Assembly (NCBI GenBank): GCA_014898425.1
Contig: RCSZ01000001.1
Coordinates: 248,001-312,000 of the forward strand
DNA: 64,000 bases
From: Botryotinia globosa
Lineage: Eukaryota > Ascomycota > Leotiomycetes > Helotiales > Sclerotiniaceae
Direction: 5' to 3'
The notes under the pieces: model-generated
Told to the model about the DNA's origin: nothing
Database searches by the model: none
What the model saw: only the letters and a program-made list of their open reading frames with translations
Made by a program: the position numbers and the translations under genes
In this document: positions 36,385 through 49,164 of the stretch, piece after piece
Position numbering within the stretch: the first letter of the stretch is position 1
Layout of the letters: each line of letters starts with the position of its first letter

Positions 36385-37643
36385 ATTTGGGGTGTTTGTC
36401 TAATTATTTCTTGTCGCTCTTTTTAAGATTTTATTTCTATTTATATTGGATGATGGATGCTAGATGCCATCATGCTAGATGTTGAATATCTAGTAGGGGA
36501 AAAGGGAGGAGACGAGGATATATCATATATCCAAGATTAGATACTCGAGTAGATGAGTGAGAGTAATGATAATTGATCATTCGTCTATGCAGACGAAGAA
36601 AGCAGGAGATGGGGAAAAAGAGAGCAGCAGATGGGAAAAAAGAGGAAGAGATATCAATGGATACCTAAATCGATGATAACACATCACCAAATAGTAGTAT
36701 CTAAGTATAATCTAATATAATTATAAAAAAATTGAAAAATCATATATTCAAAACTAATCAAGCCTATTACACTGTGTCGTGAATTCGAAAGATGGAAGTA
36801 ACCTTAATGCATACTTACTCTCGGCTACTATCTCTCCAACTGACCTCCAAATATATCACCGTTTACCTAGTCTTTCCCCTGGATCTACTCAATCGTATTG
36901 CGAGTGAGATATTGCCTTTTACCTCTTTCTTTCTCTTGAAATTATTTCGATTATGGGTTTCATTCAGTTGGATTTCAACTACCTAGTAATAGCTAGCTAT
37001 AGCTTAGTGTCGGCTAACTCTCCGAGTAAGAAGGACTAGCCTGCATTCATACTATCTATGTATATACCAAATATATTGATATCGAGCTTATGAATACCTA
37101 GACAGGTACATATACTGCGATTATCCTCAACTACTGAGTGAGATGATATCAATATTAATATATTATGAAAGTAACTCTAAATCCACAAAGTCGCTCTAGG
37201 ACAAATAATAACAAATTTTTTGTTTCAAGTACAGATTGCTAGTTTTTGATATACATGATATAAGCACTCTCATCGAATCGACAACGACGACGATATCATA
37301 CATCACCTATCTCATCGCCCAGGGCTCGTCTTTAACTCTACTGGTTATGTAATAATTAGACCTTGTGATATTCAACGTCTATGCGATATGGACTTGAAAC
37401 TAGCACTCTGCATTAAAAAATAGAATTTTGTTACTACTTGTCCCCAAAAGCTTAAGATGCCATAACCTTACCATGAGATGATCAAAGATCTATCTGCAAA
37501 ATCACATGACGACCCCGCCCCCACCATCAAAAACCGTATCCCATTTATATAAATCGACAAACTCCGCGAAACGCAATCGCCCGCATCATATTCTCCCATA
37601 AAATCATATTCACCCCATCTTATCATCGCAACGATTTGTCACG
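36385..37643. other. Intergenic spacer
   Basis: The 3' flank of the laccase and the promoter of the NAD+ synthetase gene. Composition is ordinary to AT-rich, with TACCTAG and CTAGCTATAGC motifs near 36980-37010. I see no gene, tRNA or strong repeat. Confidence 0.5.
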
Positions 37644-40086
37644 ATGGGTCATCTCGCAACTCTCGCAACGTGTAATCTTAATCAGTGGGCGCTGGATTTC
37701 GACGGCAATCAAAAGCGCATTATTGAGAGTATTCGACGCGCGAAGAAGGCGGGAGCGTCGTTGAGGGTGGGACCGGAATTGGAGGTTACGGGGTATGGAT
37801 GTCAGGATCATTTGTGAGTGTTCTATTTTGGTTTCGAGGAGGCAGCTTTGAGGGGGGATGGGATGGGAAGGGAGGGCATTGTGGGTTTGAATTTGGAAGT
37901 TTGAATGATTTGAATTGTTTCAATGATTCCAATGATCTGGATCCCCAAATTGGATTCAGTGATTGAAACTTTCTGATTATCGGACTTGCCATCTGGACTT
38001 TTAGAAGAGCCTTTGAAAAATTGAATTTGAGCTAATTTATATCAGTCTGGAATCAGATACAGAATTGCATTCGTGGGAATCTCTGGCGCAAATCATTGCT
38101 CATGAGGAATGTCAGGAAATCCTACTTGATATAGGAATGCCAGTTCGCCATAAAAATGTAAACTATAACTGTAGAATCATTGTTTACAACTCTAAGGTTA
38201 GTGAATTATTGGATATCTTCTTGATGATAATCTGAAACTAATGAAAACAATAGATATTACTCATTCGTCCCAAGCTCTCTTTGGCTTCAGATGGGAATTA
38301 TCGTGAGCAGAGATGGTTCACACCATGGAAAGGAGAGAGAATCGTCGAGCAGTACTATTTGCCAAGACTGATCACGAAAGTGACGGGACAACATAAAGTT
38401 CCAATTGGAGATGCTGTTATCAGCACTTATGATTCGTGTTTTGGTGCTGAGACTTGCGAGGAGTTATTCACGCCAAGGGCACCACATATAAATATGTCAT
38501 TGGATGGTGTTGAGATCTTTACCAACAGTAGTGGTAGTCATCATGAGCTTCGAAAGCTGAACATTCGTCTTGAACTTATCAAGGAAGCTACTTTGAAGGC
38601 CGGAGGCATATATTTATATGCTAACCAGCAGGGCTGCGATGGAGATCGCCTTTACTATGATGGATCCGCCATGATTGTTGTCAATGGTAAAGTTGTCGCC
38701 CAAGCAAGTCAATTTTCCCTATACGACGTAGAGGTGGTAACCGCCACTGTTGATTTAGAAGAGGTGAGGGCATATAGAACCTTCAGATCTCGTGCCATGC
38801 AATCGAGGGAAACAGCAGCATACGAAAGAATTGAAGCCGGCATGAGCCTTTCGAGTGATGCTGAGGACGTGAATCCCTTGGTGCAACCTACTAAGGAAAT
38901 TCCAATCAAATATCACGTTCCCGAGGAAGAGATTGCGCTTGGTCCAGCTTGTTTCTTGTGGGATTATCTTCGTCGATCTCGTCAAGCGGGATATTTTGTG
39001 CCACTCTCTGGAGGAATCGATAGTTGTGCTACTTCAGTCATAGTTCATTCGATGTGTCGAATCGTCTATGCAGCAATTGAGAAAGGCGATAACCCTCAGG
39101 TTGTTGAAGATCTACTCAGAATCGTTGGAGAAGAGGAAGACAGCACATGGCGTCCATCCAGCTCACAGGATATTGCCAATCGCATCTTCCATACTGCTTA
39201 TATGGGATCTCAAAATTCCTCAGCGGAAACACGAGGTCGCGCCAAGGATTTAGGTGGAAAGATTGGTAGTTATCATCTTGATTTCAACATTGACACTGTT
39301 GTTTCAGCAGTCACGATATTGTTCACAGCCGTTACCAGTTACACGCCTAAATATAAAATGTATGGAGGAACACCGGCATCGAATTTGGCATTGCAAAACA
39401 TCCAAGCTAGACTTCGCATGGTCTTAGCTTATCTCTTTGCCCAACTCTTACCTACTGTTCGTGGAAGAACAAAACCCGGATCTTTATTAGTCCTAGGATC
39501 TGCAAATGTCGACGAATCGCTCAGAGGTTATTTCACCAAATACGATTGCAGTAGTGCAGATATCAATCCCATTGGCGCCATTTCCAAAACGGATTTAAAA
39601 AGATTCATTCTCTGGGCCAGTACAGAATTTGCAATGCCGCTCCTGCAAGACTTTATCGACGCTCCGCCAACCGCTGAACTCGAACCTATCACCGAGGATT
39701 ATGTACAGAGTGATGAGGCTGATATGGGTATGAGCTATAACGAGTTATCAATCTACGGTCGTCTTCGCAAAGTTGATAAATTAGGACCCTATGGAATGTG
39801 GACTAAACTTCTGCATGAATGGGGTCATGTCCTTTCCCCAAGAGAGATCTATGAAAAGACTAGATGGTTCTTTTGGTGCTATTCTATTAATCGTCATAAG
39901 ATGACTACCCTTACACCGAGTTATCATGCCGAGCAATATTCGCCCGATGATAATCGATATGATCTGAGACCATTCCTTTACCCAGGCTTCTCGTTTGCAT
40001 ACAGAAAGATCGAAAAGGCATTGAGTGCTATGGGGGTGGCTGCGGATAAGAAACCGGAGGTAGAGGAAGGAAAAAAGAGTGAATAG
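37644..40086 (+). CDS. QNS1: Glutamine-dependent NAD+ synthetase
   Basis: join(37644..37813,38046..38196,38254..40086), 717 residues, the usual length. The N-terminal nitrilase-type glutaminase domain has the catalytic triad context: Glu in [17 protein letters not shown], Lys in [19 protein letters not shown], Cys in [15 protein letters not shown]. The C-terminal ATP-pyrophosphatase domain has [33 protein letters not shown] and [20 protein letters not shown]. It converts deamido-NAD, ATP and glutamine to NAD+, the last step of NAD synthesis. The first intron (232 bases, TTGTGAGTG/TATCAG) is long. The second is 57 bases (GTTAGT/AATAG). The C-terminal [11 protein letters not shown] is a variable tail. 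Confidence 0.96.
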
Positions 40087-40286
40087 ATAGATGGTCTCCT
40101 AGATTGACAATTACTAGGTCCGGCTTAGACAGTATTAGAGGTCAATCGAAACCAGCTTTCATACTTTATCCATCCTTCGATTGGTGATACACATCAAGAG
40201 CCCTTATCACCACAAGACCCATTGAAAGAACACCAGACCAATCATCCAACTAACATCGAGCTGCTCAATCAAATCTGGGTAGTAGA

Positions 40287-41111
40287 TCACGCCCCACCAT
40301 TCCACCCCTTCACCACCTTCGTCCTCCCCTTCCACTGCTCCCACCTAACTCTTCCCCTACTCCCCCAAGGCCAAAGCACATGCGTTAGTTTTCCAGTAAT
40401 CAAGTTTATCGCGATCGGTCCATAATGATTGCTATCTAATGTTTTCCTCGCATCGGCATTATCACCCTCGACCCAGACGTGACCCGCAGGTATATCGGCA
40501 TAAGGGTAGGGATAGGGGGCGTGGGTGTAGACGCGGTCACCTGGGAGCGCGATGATGCGTTTTATTGCTAGGGTTTCGGGATGGTAGGGGGATCTGTTTT
40601 GCGGGAGGGGAAATCAGCTTGAGCTTTGTATTTTATGTTTTGAATCTTGCTTCTTGCATGTGAATATGCAAAGTGGAAAATAGAGATAGCACAGATGGAG
40701 AAAGAGAAATCAAACCCACCGGAAAGAAACAAGCATTCCCCTTTCCAAATCTCTGCCCTTCCTCCTCTTATCCACTAAACACACATCGCGCGTCAAACTC
40801 TCATTATACCCCGTATTGAGAAACGGATACATAGAGGCGCCATTGATGATATGCAGCTCGGCGACATGGTCTTGGAAGAAAATAGATGCGGGGATCCAGG
40901 AGGCGATGATGAGAGACCAATAGGTGAATTCTTTGAGGAAGGGAGGGATGCGAGAGGATGGGGATGGGGATGGGGATGTGGATGTGGATGGGAATGTGGG
41001 AGATGAGGTTGAGAATTTGCGGGAGTTTTTATTTTTGAAGAGAGGGGAGGGTTTGAGAATTGAGGGGAGGGGGAAGGGAGAGGTTTTTAGGAAGGTGAGG
41101 AGACGGGACAT
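40287..41111 (-). CDS. IMP2: Mitochondrial inner membrane protease subunit 2
   Basis: complement(join(40287..40593,40720..41111)), 232 residues from the ATG at 41111. The N-terminus (MSRLLTFLKTSPFPLPSILK, then KFSTSS) is a mitochondrial presequence. One membrane helix (about 64-80) precedes the catalytic Ser93 in INGASMYPFLNTGYNES. After the 126-base intron (GTGGGT/AACAG) comes the catalytic Lys142 in TLAIKRIIALPGDRVYT. Conserved VWVEGDNADARKTLDSNHYG and WPWGSRGRV follow. This is the S26 signal-peptidase family enzyme that matures proteins of the intermembrane space as a partner of Imp1. The frame stays open upstream to 41279, but that region overlaps the outer limb of a transposon-like palindrome and is not used. 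Confidence 0.93.
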
Positions 41112-41257
41112 GGTTTTTGGAGGAGGGAGGGAGGGGGAGGGGCATTTTGGAAGAGAGGGAAGGCTGAGGTGAATATGGAGGGCGGGTGGAAAATGTAGTG
41201 GTTTCTCAGCCTTGTGCATGGGTGGGGTGGATTGTGGAGTTTCTATGGTATTTGTAT

Positions 41258-43935
41258 CGAGGCTATCTAATCTGAGCATCTATCTTATCTATCGAGGCTC
41301 ATTTGAATCATTTTGTTAATATATTAAAAATAGAATTCTGTTTGAGCTAAAAATGTATTTAGAATTTAAAGATATATATATATTAAAATAAAACTTTCAA
41401 TTCGATATATAATCTTAAAAGAATTAATAAAATAAAAAGAAAAAAGATAATCTTATTAATTAGAATTCAAGAAATCGATTGATATAATTCTTTTTGAAAT
41501 ATTTCGAAAATTAGAATTTATATTTATTATTGAAATATTTCAATAAATTTGAATAATATATCGCTTTCAATATTTAATCTTTTATTATTCTAATATTTCA
41601 ATAATAAATATAAATTCTAATTTTTTGAGATAATTTAAAAAGAATTATATTAATCAATTCTTTAAATTCTAATTAATAAAATTATTATTTTTTCTTTTTA
41701 TTTATTAATTCTTTTAAGATTGTATATTGAATTGAATAGTTTTTTATATAAATTGAGGATTGATTAATAATCAAATCTAATCTTTAAAATATTAATAAAA
41801 AATATTTTGAAAATTAGAGTTTATTAAAGTAAAATTAAATATAAAATTTCAGTTTTGAAATAATTCAAAAAAAATTATATAAATTAATTTCTTGGATTCT
41901 AATTAATAATAAAATCTCTTTTTATTTTATTTTATTAATTTCTTTAAGGTTGTATATTGAATTGAATAATTTCTTATATAAATTGAGGATTGATTAGTTA
42001 TATAATCTAATATTTAAATTCGAAATCGAAATAAACGAGATAAGAAATCCTTATCGAAATCCTCTCGTTTATTCTTTATTAGTTTGTATATAAAAAGAAA
42101 ATTATTCAAAAAAGAATATATATTAGAATTTAAATATTAGTATACTTCTTATAAAAGATTATTAAATAAAATTTAAAGTTATTATAATAATATTAAGGTT
42201 AAATGTTTTCTAATGATATAATATTATTTATAATATTATTATATTTTATGTAGTTTTATATAATACAATTTTTCTTTCTAAGATTTCTATATATATACTA
42301 TACAAATTATAGAAATTTGTTTTACACTAGACAGAATTCTATTTTTAGTATATTGACAAAATGATTCAAATGGGTCTCGATAATAGAGGTAATAAAATAG
42401 ATGCTCAGATTAGATAATACCAAGGCCTATAAGAAACATTTAGCATAAACCCCAAAAATAGATTTCTGTTTGAAGCAAAAAAAATTTCTATAATTTGTAT
42501 AATGCATTTATAGAAATCTTGGAAATAAAAATTGTATTATATAAAACAATATAAATTATAATTTTATTATAAAAGAAATTATATTATTAAAAAGCTTTTA
42601 TTATTATTAATATTATTATAATTTTAAAATCTATTTTAGAATTCTTGAAAAGAAATATACTAATATTCAAATTCTAATATAAAATCTTTTTTGAATAATT
42701 TTCTTTTTATACACAAACTATTATATTATAAACGAAAGAATTTTGATAAGGATTCCTTATCTCAATATTAAATTGTATAACTAATCAATTCTTAATTTAT
42801 ATAAGAAATTATTTAATTCAGTATACAATTTTAAAGAAATTAATAAAATAGAATAAAAAGAGATTTTATTATTAATTAGAATTTAGAAAATCAATTTATA
42901 TAATTTTTTTTGAATTATTTTAAAACTGAAATTTTATATTTAATTTTACTTTAATAAACTCCAATTTTCGAAATATTTTTTATTAATACCTTAAAGATTA
43001 GGTTTGATTATTAATCAATTCTCAATTTATATAAGAAATTATTCAATTCAGTATACAACTTTAAAGAAACTAATAAAATAGAATAAAAAGAGATTTTATT
43101 ATTAATTAAAATTCAAGGAATCAATTTATATAATTTTTTTTGAATTATTTCAAAACTGAAATTTTATATTTAATTTTATTTTAATAAACTCTAATTTTCA
43201 AAATATTTTTTATTAATATTTTGAAGATTAGATTTGATTATTAATCAATCTTCAATTTATATAAAAAATTATTCAATTCAATATACAATCTTAAAAAAAT
43301 TAATAAATAAAAAGAAAAAATAATAATCTTATTAATTAAAATTTAAAGAATTGATTAATATAATTCTTTTTAAATTATTTCAAAAAATTAGAATTTATAT
43401 TTATTATTGAAATATTAGAATAATAAAAGATTAAATATTGAAAGCGATATATTATTCAAATTTATTGAAATATTTCAATAATAAATATAAATTCTAATTT
43501 TCGAGATATTTCAAAAAGAATTATATCAATCGATTTCTTGAATTCTAATTAATAAGATTATCTTTTTTCTTTTTATTTTATTAATTCTTTTAAGATTATA
43601 TATCGAATTGAAAGTTTTATTTTAATATATATATATTTCTAAATTCTAAATATATTTTTAGCTCAAACAGAATTCTATTTTTAGTATATTAACAAAATGA
43701 TTCAAATGGGCCTCGGTATCCATCGAAAAACATCTAATAAAAGAGTAAACTATTTTATTATTTATAATTGTATCAAGGCCGATATAGATATTAAAACGAA
43801 TTTCTATCAGTTATAGAAAGAATTTCTAAAATTTGTATAATATATTTATAAAAATGTTAAAAAGAAAATCGCATTGTATATATTACATGAATATTACTAC
43901 TTTTGTCCAAATGATTCAAATAGGCCTCGGCATTT
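41258..43935. mobile_element. 2.4-kb imperfect palindrome of AT-rich transposon relics
   Basis: The element end ATTCAAATGGGCCTCGG-type sequence appears four times: inverted at 41295-41320, and direct at about 42360-42380, 43697-43720 and 43908-43932. Adjacent CAGAATTCTATTTTTAGTAT is shared. The arm 41297 to about 42330 is repeated in reverse from about 42475 to 43717 throughout, for example GCGATATATTATTCAAATTT near 43445 against its complement near 41555. An outer piece at 41262-41297 (CTATCTAATCTGAGCATCTA) recurs inverted at 42386-42420. The best reading is two copies of one inverted-repeat element in opposite orientation plus a third fragment (about 43795-43935). All are AT-rich with no coding frame, as after RIP. 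A stem with arms of over 1 kb is possible. Confidence 0.75.
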
Positions 43936-46263
43936 GGTCAATACACTTAAAAATGACTGCCGCTCCTGAATACTACATCGTTCTCTATAGCAAGTCTAGT
44001 GACAAAACAAGCACCCTTTACCCTCGATTAACAGATGCTAGATTCTATCCTCGCAGGTAGTGCCTAACAGAGTGATCTAGCAGAATGCTATCCATACTCG
44101 ATGCAAAACGAGATGTTTATATATACTACGACACGATACGTTCTTGGAGAACGAAGTTTAATGCTCAAAAACCTCGCACAGAAAATCCTCTTCAAAACTA
44201 TGAGTTGTCTACTAGGTACTACTTAATAAGGCTATACAGAGTAAAACTTACATCTCAAGGCATCAAGCTTCCACTAGGATATATGCTTTCACTTCCCTTT
44301 GCCTAATGTCTATCTAGACTAAAAAGCTATCACCGCACTTCAAAGGTTCACTGTTTAGCTTCGTCTGCTTTTCTTTCCCATTTTCACATCTTCTTTCCTT
44401 TTCTTACAAAGGGAGAGAAAGCCATTATTTGTAACCAGGTTTGGTTGGATTGGGCGAGATTGGACCGGTAATAGAGTCATTCACAGCAGCATGGTTTGGC
44501 TTTGACACGGTCCTTACTGCGTTTTTTCAACGTCAAGAAGCTGAATCTTGTAATACTACAAGCTCTTTAAATCACATCAGCTTCCTTCAGTAATAGGACG
44601 ATAACGCTCTCCTCCATACAAAATCTAGACATGTTAGCTAAGATTACTCAAAGCTCAGAGGGACTTATTTATTTCATCAAGTGAAGAAAATCACATTGGA
44701 CTTACCAATCCTGGTAGTGATGTCAAGCCTCGAATTCAGAATCCGAGTACCGTTTCTTTCCATCTGAAAGGCTCGTAACCCAGGTTGGACCGGCAAGTAC
44801 ACTGAATCACCCACGAACGAATTATACAATTTGTTGGGGGATGCGAGAGAAAGTGGTATTTTCGTCGTTCTTCCCGTTTCCAAACTCTGGGGATTACGCC
44901 TCTAGAAGTATGTATTACCCTTTACTCATTTTACATCTACATCTACCTTCCCCACTCCTTTCTTCCCTCCCTCCCTCCCTCTCAACCTCAACCAACACAC
45001 CAACCCCCCCTCCTCAAAACCCCAAACTACTTCCCCGCCCCCTACCTCTTCGACAACACATCCAGCGAGCTCTCAGAAACAGTAGAGCGAATCCTCACAA
45101 CCAGCGCACCGGGTTTCCGAAAAAGACGAATATCTTAAGCGAGTAATGACTAAGATGATCTCGCTCGATGTGTTTGGAATGAAGTTGGTGAGGCCTGGAG
45201 TGAGATTTCGTTGATGGTGGAGCGGGAGCGGGTATTGTGCCTGAGGGTGAGAGTGGGAGAGTATATGTGATGGGATTTGTGATTCGTGATTCGTGATTCG
45301 GAGATCTTGCGCGTGGCGATGCAAGGTGGATGGAACCTTAGTGTTAGTGTATGATTGCTCTGTCTATTCTGGGCGTAAGTGGAAGGCGCAATTGATTCAA
45401 ATGAACATGGGGAATGAGGATCGATGAGCGGATGAGCGTGAGTATTTACTACCTACCTACCTACGTACTATATGTTGTGTTTAACAAGACGAAAATAATT
45501 CTATAGAGACTATTTCATGGAGCTTTGCTTTACGGTGAATTGTTGGGGGGTGTAACTTGTCGAAAGATGAATGAATATAGATGTACGTATGTGTGTACTT
45601 GGGCATTTATATCTTGCGATCAATTGAGGAAGAGTATCATATCCAATCAATTTGTAGAGCTAGATGCACGAATTCCAGAGTTTCGAATTCAAAATTCAAA
45701 ATTCAAAGTTCAAAATCAAATCCAATATATACATCATCTCATTCTACACTACACCGAACTAAACAATATATACACCAAGATACCTCAATACCCATATCCA
45801 GTATCCACCATGCACTATCTACTTCCTCCAACCATTCATCCATACATCAATGCATCTATTTATAACAATTTCCCACACAACCCATATTATCTCATCTCAT
45901 CTCATCTCATCTCATCCAGCCATTCGTCAACATTCATAAAAACAAACTCGTACAATCTATAAGCACATCGTATCGCATCGCATCGAATCGCATCGTATTC
46001 CATCCTAATCTGTCGTATCATATCCCATCATCAATCCATACAGCCTCCCAAAAGCCAACGAAATGTCAATTAACCCATCCTATCCCATCCTATCCCATCC
46101 CATCCCATCATACAAAGAAGCAAAAGAAAACCAAAGAACCCCAAACCAACCCAACCCAATCCGTAAAACTTGCATCCCATAACCAGAAATGAAAAACACT
46201 CTAAGCACCATACCATAGCCCACCCAAAGGAGAGGTCCAAGTAAAAGCCAAGAACGCCCTCGC
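43936..46263. other. Spacer with scattered possible gene fragments
   Basis: No complete gene is seen. Besides the possible exon at 44706-44901 there is a 41-codon open stretch at 45016-45138 (plus) reading YFPAPYLFDNTSSELSET. It looks like the end of a protein but has no start or neighbours. Simple repeats are GATTCGT (about 45280-45300), ATCTC (45895-45917), CGCATCGCATCG (about 45970-45996) and ATCCCATCCT (46074-46108). Near 45560 a short frame is open but has no recognisable content. Confidence 0.5.
44706..44901 (-). pseudogene. Possible isolated exon or gene fragment
   Basis: On the minus strand an acceptor TTCTAG at 44907-44902 and a donor GGTAAGT at 44705 bound an open 65-codon frame containing NKLYNSFVGDSVYLPVQPG and LRAFQMERNGTRILNSRLD. 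The text looks protein-like and lacks low complexity. A following branch point GCTAAC and acceptor near 44630 could add about 12 residues before a stop. I find no start exon and no known family, so a decayed gene is the likeliest reading. Confidence 0.3.
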
Positions 46264-47347
46264 CTAAGGACCCAAAATATCCCTCACAATACACAAAATC
46301 CCATTATCAGGACAAACCTTGTCCCTCACCAACCCCTTAGTCACCGGTCCCGTCGGTCCTCCCACATACTTCCAGAAGCCAAAAAATTTACTCTGTCTCT
46401 TATCATCCTCAGGATACTGAGCATCTCCCCACTTTCCCAAGTACTCCATCGCCTGTACTGGACTATCCTCACTTGCTTTTGAGAATTCCTTTGTCTTAGC
46501 ATCGTATGTGTAGAAATACGATGAAAGAACTGGGTCCCATATTGTTCCTCTCGATGTATAATCTTGAAGTAATCCGGCTGGCAAATTCAAATCTGGGATT
46601 GTATGATCATGGGTCCCCGAAATCGCATAATTAGCATGACTTCCTCTCGCCGAATAAGCAATTGGTCTCTTTCCACTCTTCTCAACCACCGAATACTTGA
46701 AAGCTTGTCCATTTGCATGTTGCGAATACCAGACCGTCTGAGGAGTACCGTTTACGAAACGAATCATGTTATGTTCCCAATCTCCTATATGGTTACCTAA
46801 CTCTTGACCAAGTACCGTATTTCCTTGATTGTAGGCATAGAAATACATGTAGAAGACATCGACCAAACCATCTCCATGATCGGTGAGGATAACGGAACAG
46901 GAGATGGCACCTTGAGTGCGACCGGTTGTGGAAGAAGGGACAACTCCGGTTAGGAAGGTAGGGGAGGTGGTGATATCGACTGTGGATGTTAAATAGACTT
47001 CTGTGCCCCAATTGTTTAGTTGATCGATTGTCTCGAGATTGAGAGGGGATGGAAGAGTGTCCTCGGGTATCGACGAGCGGTTGACATAAGGTTTAGTATT
47101 AAGGACTTGGGCGTATATGTCCGATGGAAAATACATTTCTGATTGATCTAACCAGACGAGTGGTGCTAATAAACCCACATGTTAGTGGGTATTGTAATGA
47201 TATGAGTGTCTCATATATTGAATGACATTTCTTACCATAATCAAATACATATGAAGGTAGAGTAGTATTAGGTAATGCAGCTGCATTACCAAATCTGAAC
47301 ATTGCCAATCCCAAGCATGTCAACATATGCTGCTGTTGGTATACCAT
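46264..47347 (-). CDS. Vps62-like secreted or vacuolar protein
   Basis: complement(join(46264..47165,47236..47347)), 337 residues. The ATG at 47347 gives a signal-like MVYQQQHMLTCLGLAMFRFG, then AAALPNTTLPSYVFDYG. After the 70-base intron (GTAAGA/TATTAG) it reads APLVWLDQSEMYFPSDIYAQ. The family core GNHIGDWEHNMIRFVNGTPQ, then WYSQHANGQAFKYS, ARGSHANYAISGTHDH and FWKYVGGPTGPV fits the Vps62/TDA6 (DUF946) family. Yeast Vps62 is involved in cytoplasm-to-vacuole targeting; the biochemical activity is unknown. The GDWEH motif superficially resembles the heptapeptide of necrosis-inducing NLP proteins, but the rest does not match that family. Confidence 0.88.
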
Positions 47348-49164
47348 TGTAATCAATAGAGCAATTGCTATGAGCTTTGTAGATACGAGTTAGCTGTTTG
47401 AGATCAATTTCAATTTCAATTGCGATCCTGATATTGGATATTGATTTTAACCCCACCAAACTTCTATGGGCCGAGGATAGTTATAGGAGGGGGAAGTCCG
47501 TCACGAATCACAAGAGTCAACATACCTCCAACCATATCGCAGCCCCCGGCAGCCTTTTTCTCGTAAAAAATCTGGACCATCCACAAAGCCATTGAACAGC
47601 TAAAGCATCAGCGTCTACTACCTCAGCATCTACGCCACTGGCGAGGCCCTTCTCCTCGTCCATTCTATCGGTCGATTTCTCCACGGCCATGATGTCCGTG
47701 GCTGATTCCAAGACACAGTTCTAAATGCAGACTCCAAGGATTCTATGTCCCACCTCGTATAGTATAATATTCGGCCGTTTCGTAAGATAGTTTATTCGAA
47801 TCCCAACAGACTCGCCAACCTTGATGCGCAGCGTGAGCGCGGACAATCAAATCCGATCTCAATCAAGTATTTCGAGTCCCAAGTTCCTGGCCCACTACAC
47901 AGTTCTTCGCAAGACCAATTACGATCCTCTCGCAATGCGATTTCTCGCAATAAATATAATGTATAATCTTCGAAATCCAGTTCGTTGTCGTAAAAGGATC
48001 GACGTCTCTTCTTCCCCTTATCTTAACTCTTCGAATCAATAAAATCCGCAACTTCCTACGGCCCGCGCTTCTCCTCTAAATACCAACTCCCGTCGCACCG
48101 GATAGGTATCGTGCCCACACAAGTACCATAAAGAAGGAGATCATGCAGAGCCCGCTCGTGCACATATAATCATCTACACAATGACTGAATCATGCATTCA
48201 CTGCGTCCGTCAAGAAGACCTTCCAACTGAGTCAATGGCCGAACCGGAAGGCGGAAAACCAGTCGAGGTCGGTCTGTTGGTTGGAAAGCTTCAAAAAGGT
48301 AGGGTTATACACAAGGGCACACGCAGCTGAGTAGATTGGATGGGATGGATCTGCCAAAACTGCCCAGGTGGTGGCTGATAACCTTAACTTAAGTGGCTGA
48401 TGAAGGTTTCAATGCAATCAACTTCCCCAATTGGTCCCAGCTTTCTTACATCATCTTCCAAGGAAGTTACACCAACATTTCCTCGGCAGTTTCCGCTCCG
48501 CAAAGCGCCACATGGGGATCGGACTGCTAGCCGATTGGTTAACTTCTCTATTTATATTTTGGTCATTCATGCATCAATAATCCTAGCCATTAACCGATTT
48601 ACAACCCATGGGTTCTTGAATTGACATCTGACAACGAGCTTTGATAATGTCTCTTGATCCATTGTATCATACGCTCCCGAGTAGTCATTTGAAGTTTCGT
48701 AGGTTTCAGACTTTATATGGTATAAGCATCACAAGTGACATCTAATGATTGCGTGAGCATGAAAAAAGGACAATAGCTTATAAAGTAACTAAATAAGTAG
48801 GTAAACGAATGATATACGCCATCCATGCCTTTCCCCTGAATCCTTATTCCATCCCACCCCCGAGTCTCCCAAGTAAGTAGGTAGGTCGTAAGATACCTAT
48901 CCATCCATCAATCCCTTGCCGTCCCTTAGCTTCTTAACCTGGTTTAATCCTATACACCCATACAAAAGAGACGTTCATCTTTCTTTCTTCATCCATACAC
49001 CTCTTACACCTACTGCCAACGCAGTAGCGAGCCAATAACAGGTGTGGTGATGTTCAAGATTACCTAGTACATAAGTTACTTCCCCATGCTTGACTTCATT
49101 GCCCCTCCCACCCATCCTCGCCTCTCTCATCATTAAATTGTAATATTCATTCCCTCAGACCTGA
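47348..49164. other. Intergenic region without a supported gene
   Basis: A 64-codon open frame at 47517-47711 (minus) reads MAVEKSTDRMDEEKGLASG from its second Met. A short frame from 48181 (plus) reads MTESCIHCVRQEDLPTESM and ends at a possible donor near 48299. Neither has a partner exon or known family. The rest holds ordinary sequence with a few TAGGTA motifs near 48800-48900 and no strong repeat. Confidence 0.45.

Noticed and set aside
41111..41279. Upstream Met at 41279 as IMP2 start
   Set aside because: It lies within the outer transposon-like limb and puts a Pro-rich, non-targeting stretch before the mitochondrial presequence.
46264..47165. Possible necrosis-inducing NLP protein because of GDWEH
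   Set aside because: The surrounding sequence (GNHIGDWEHNMIRF, WYSQHANGQAF) fits the Vps62 family, not the GHRHDWE core of NLPs.
47517..47711. 64-codon minus-strand frame
   Set aside because: Too short, no family, no introns or partners; kept only as a note in the spacer.
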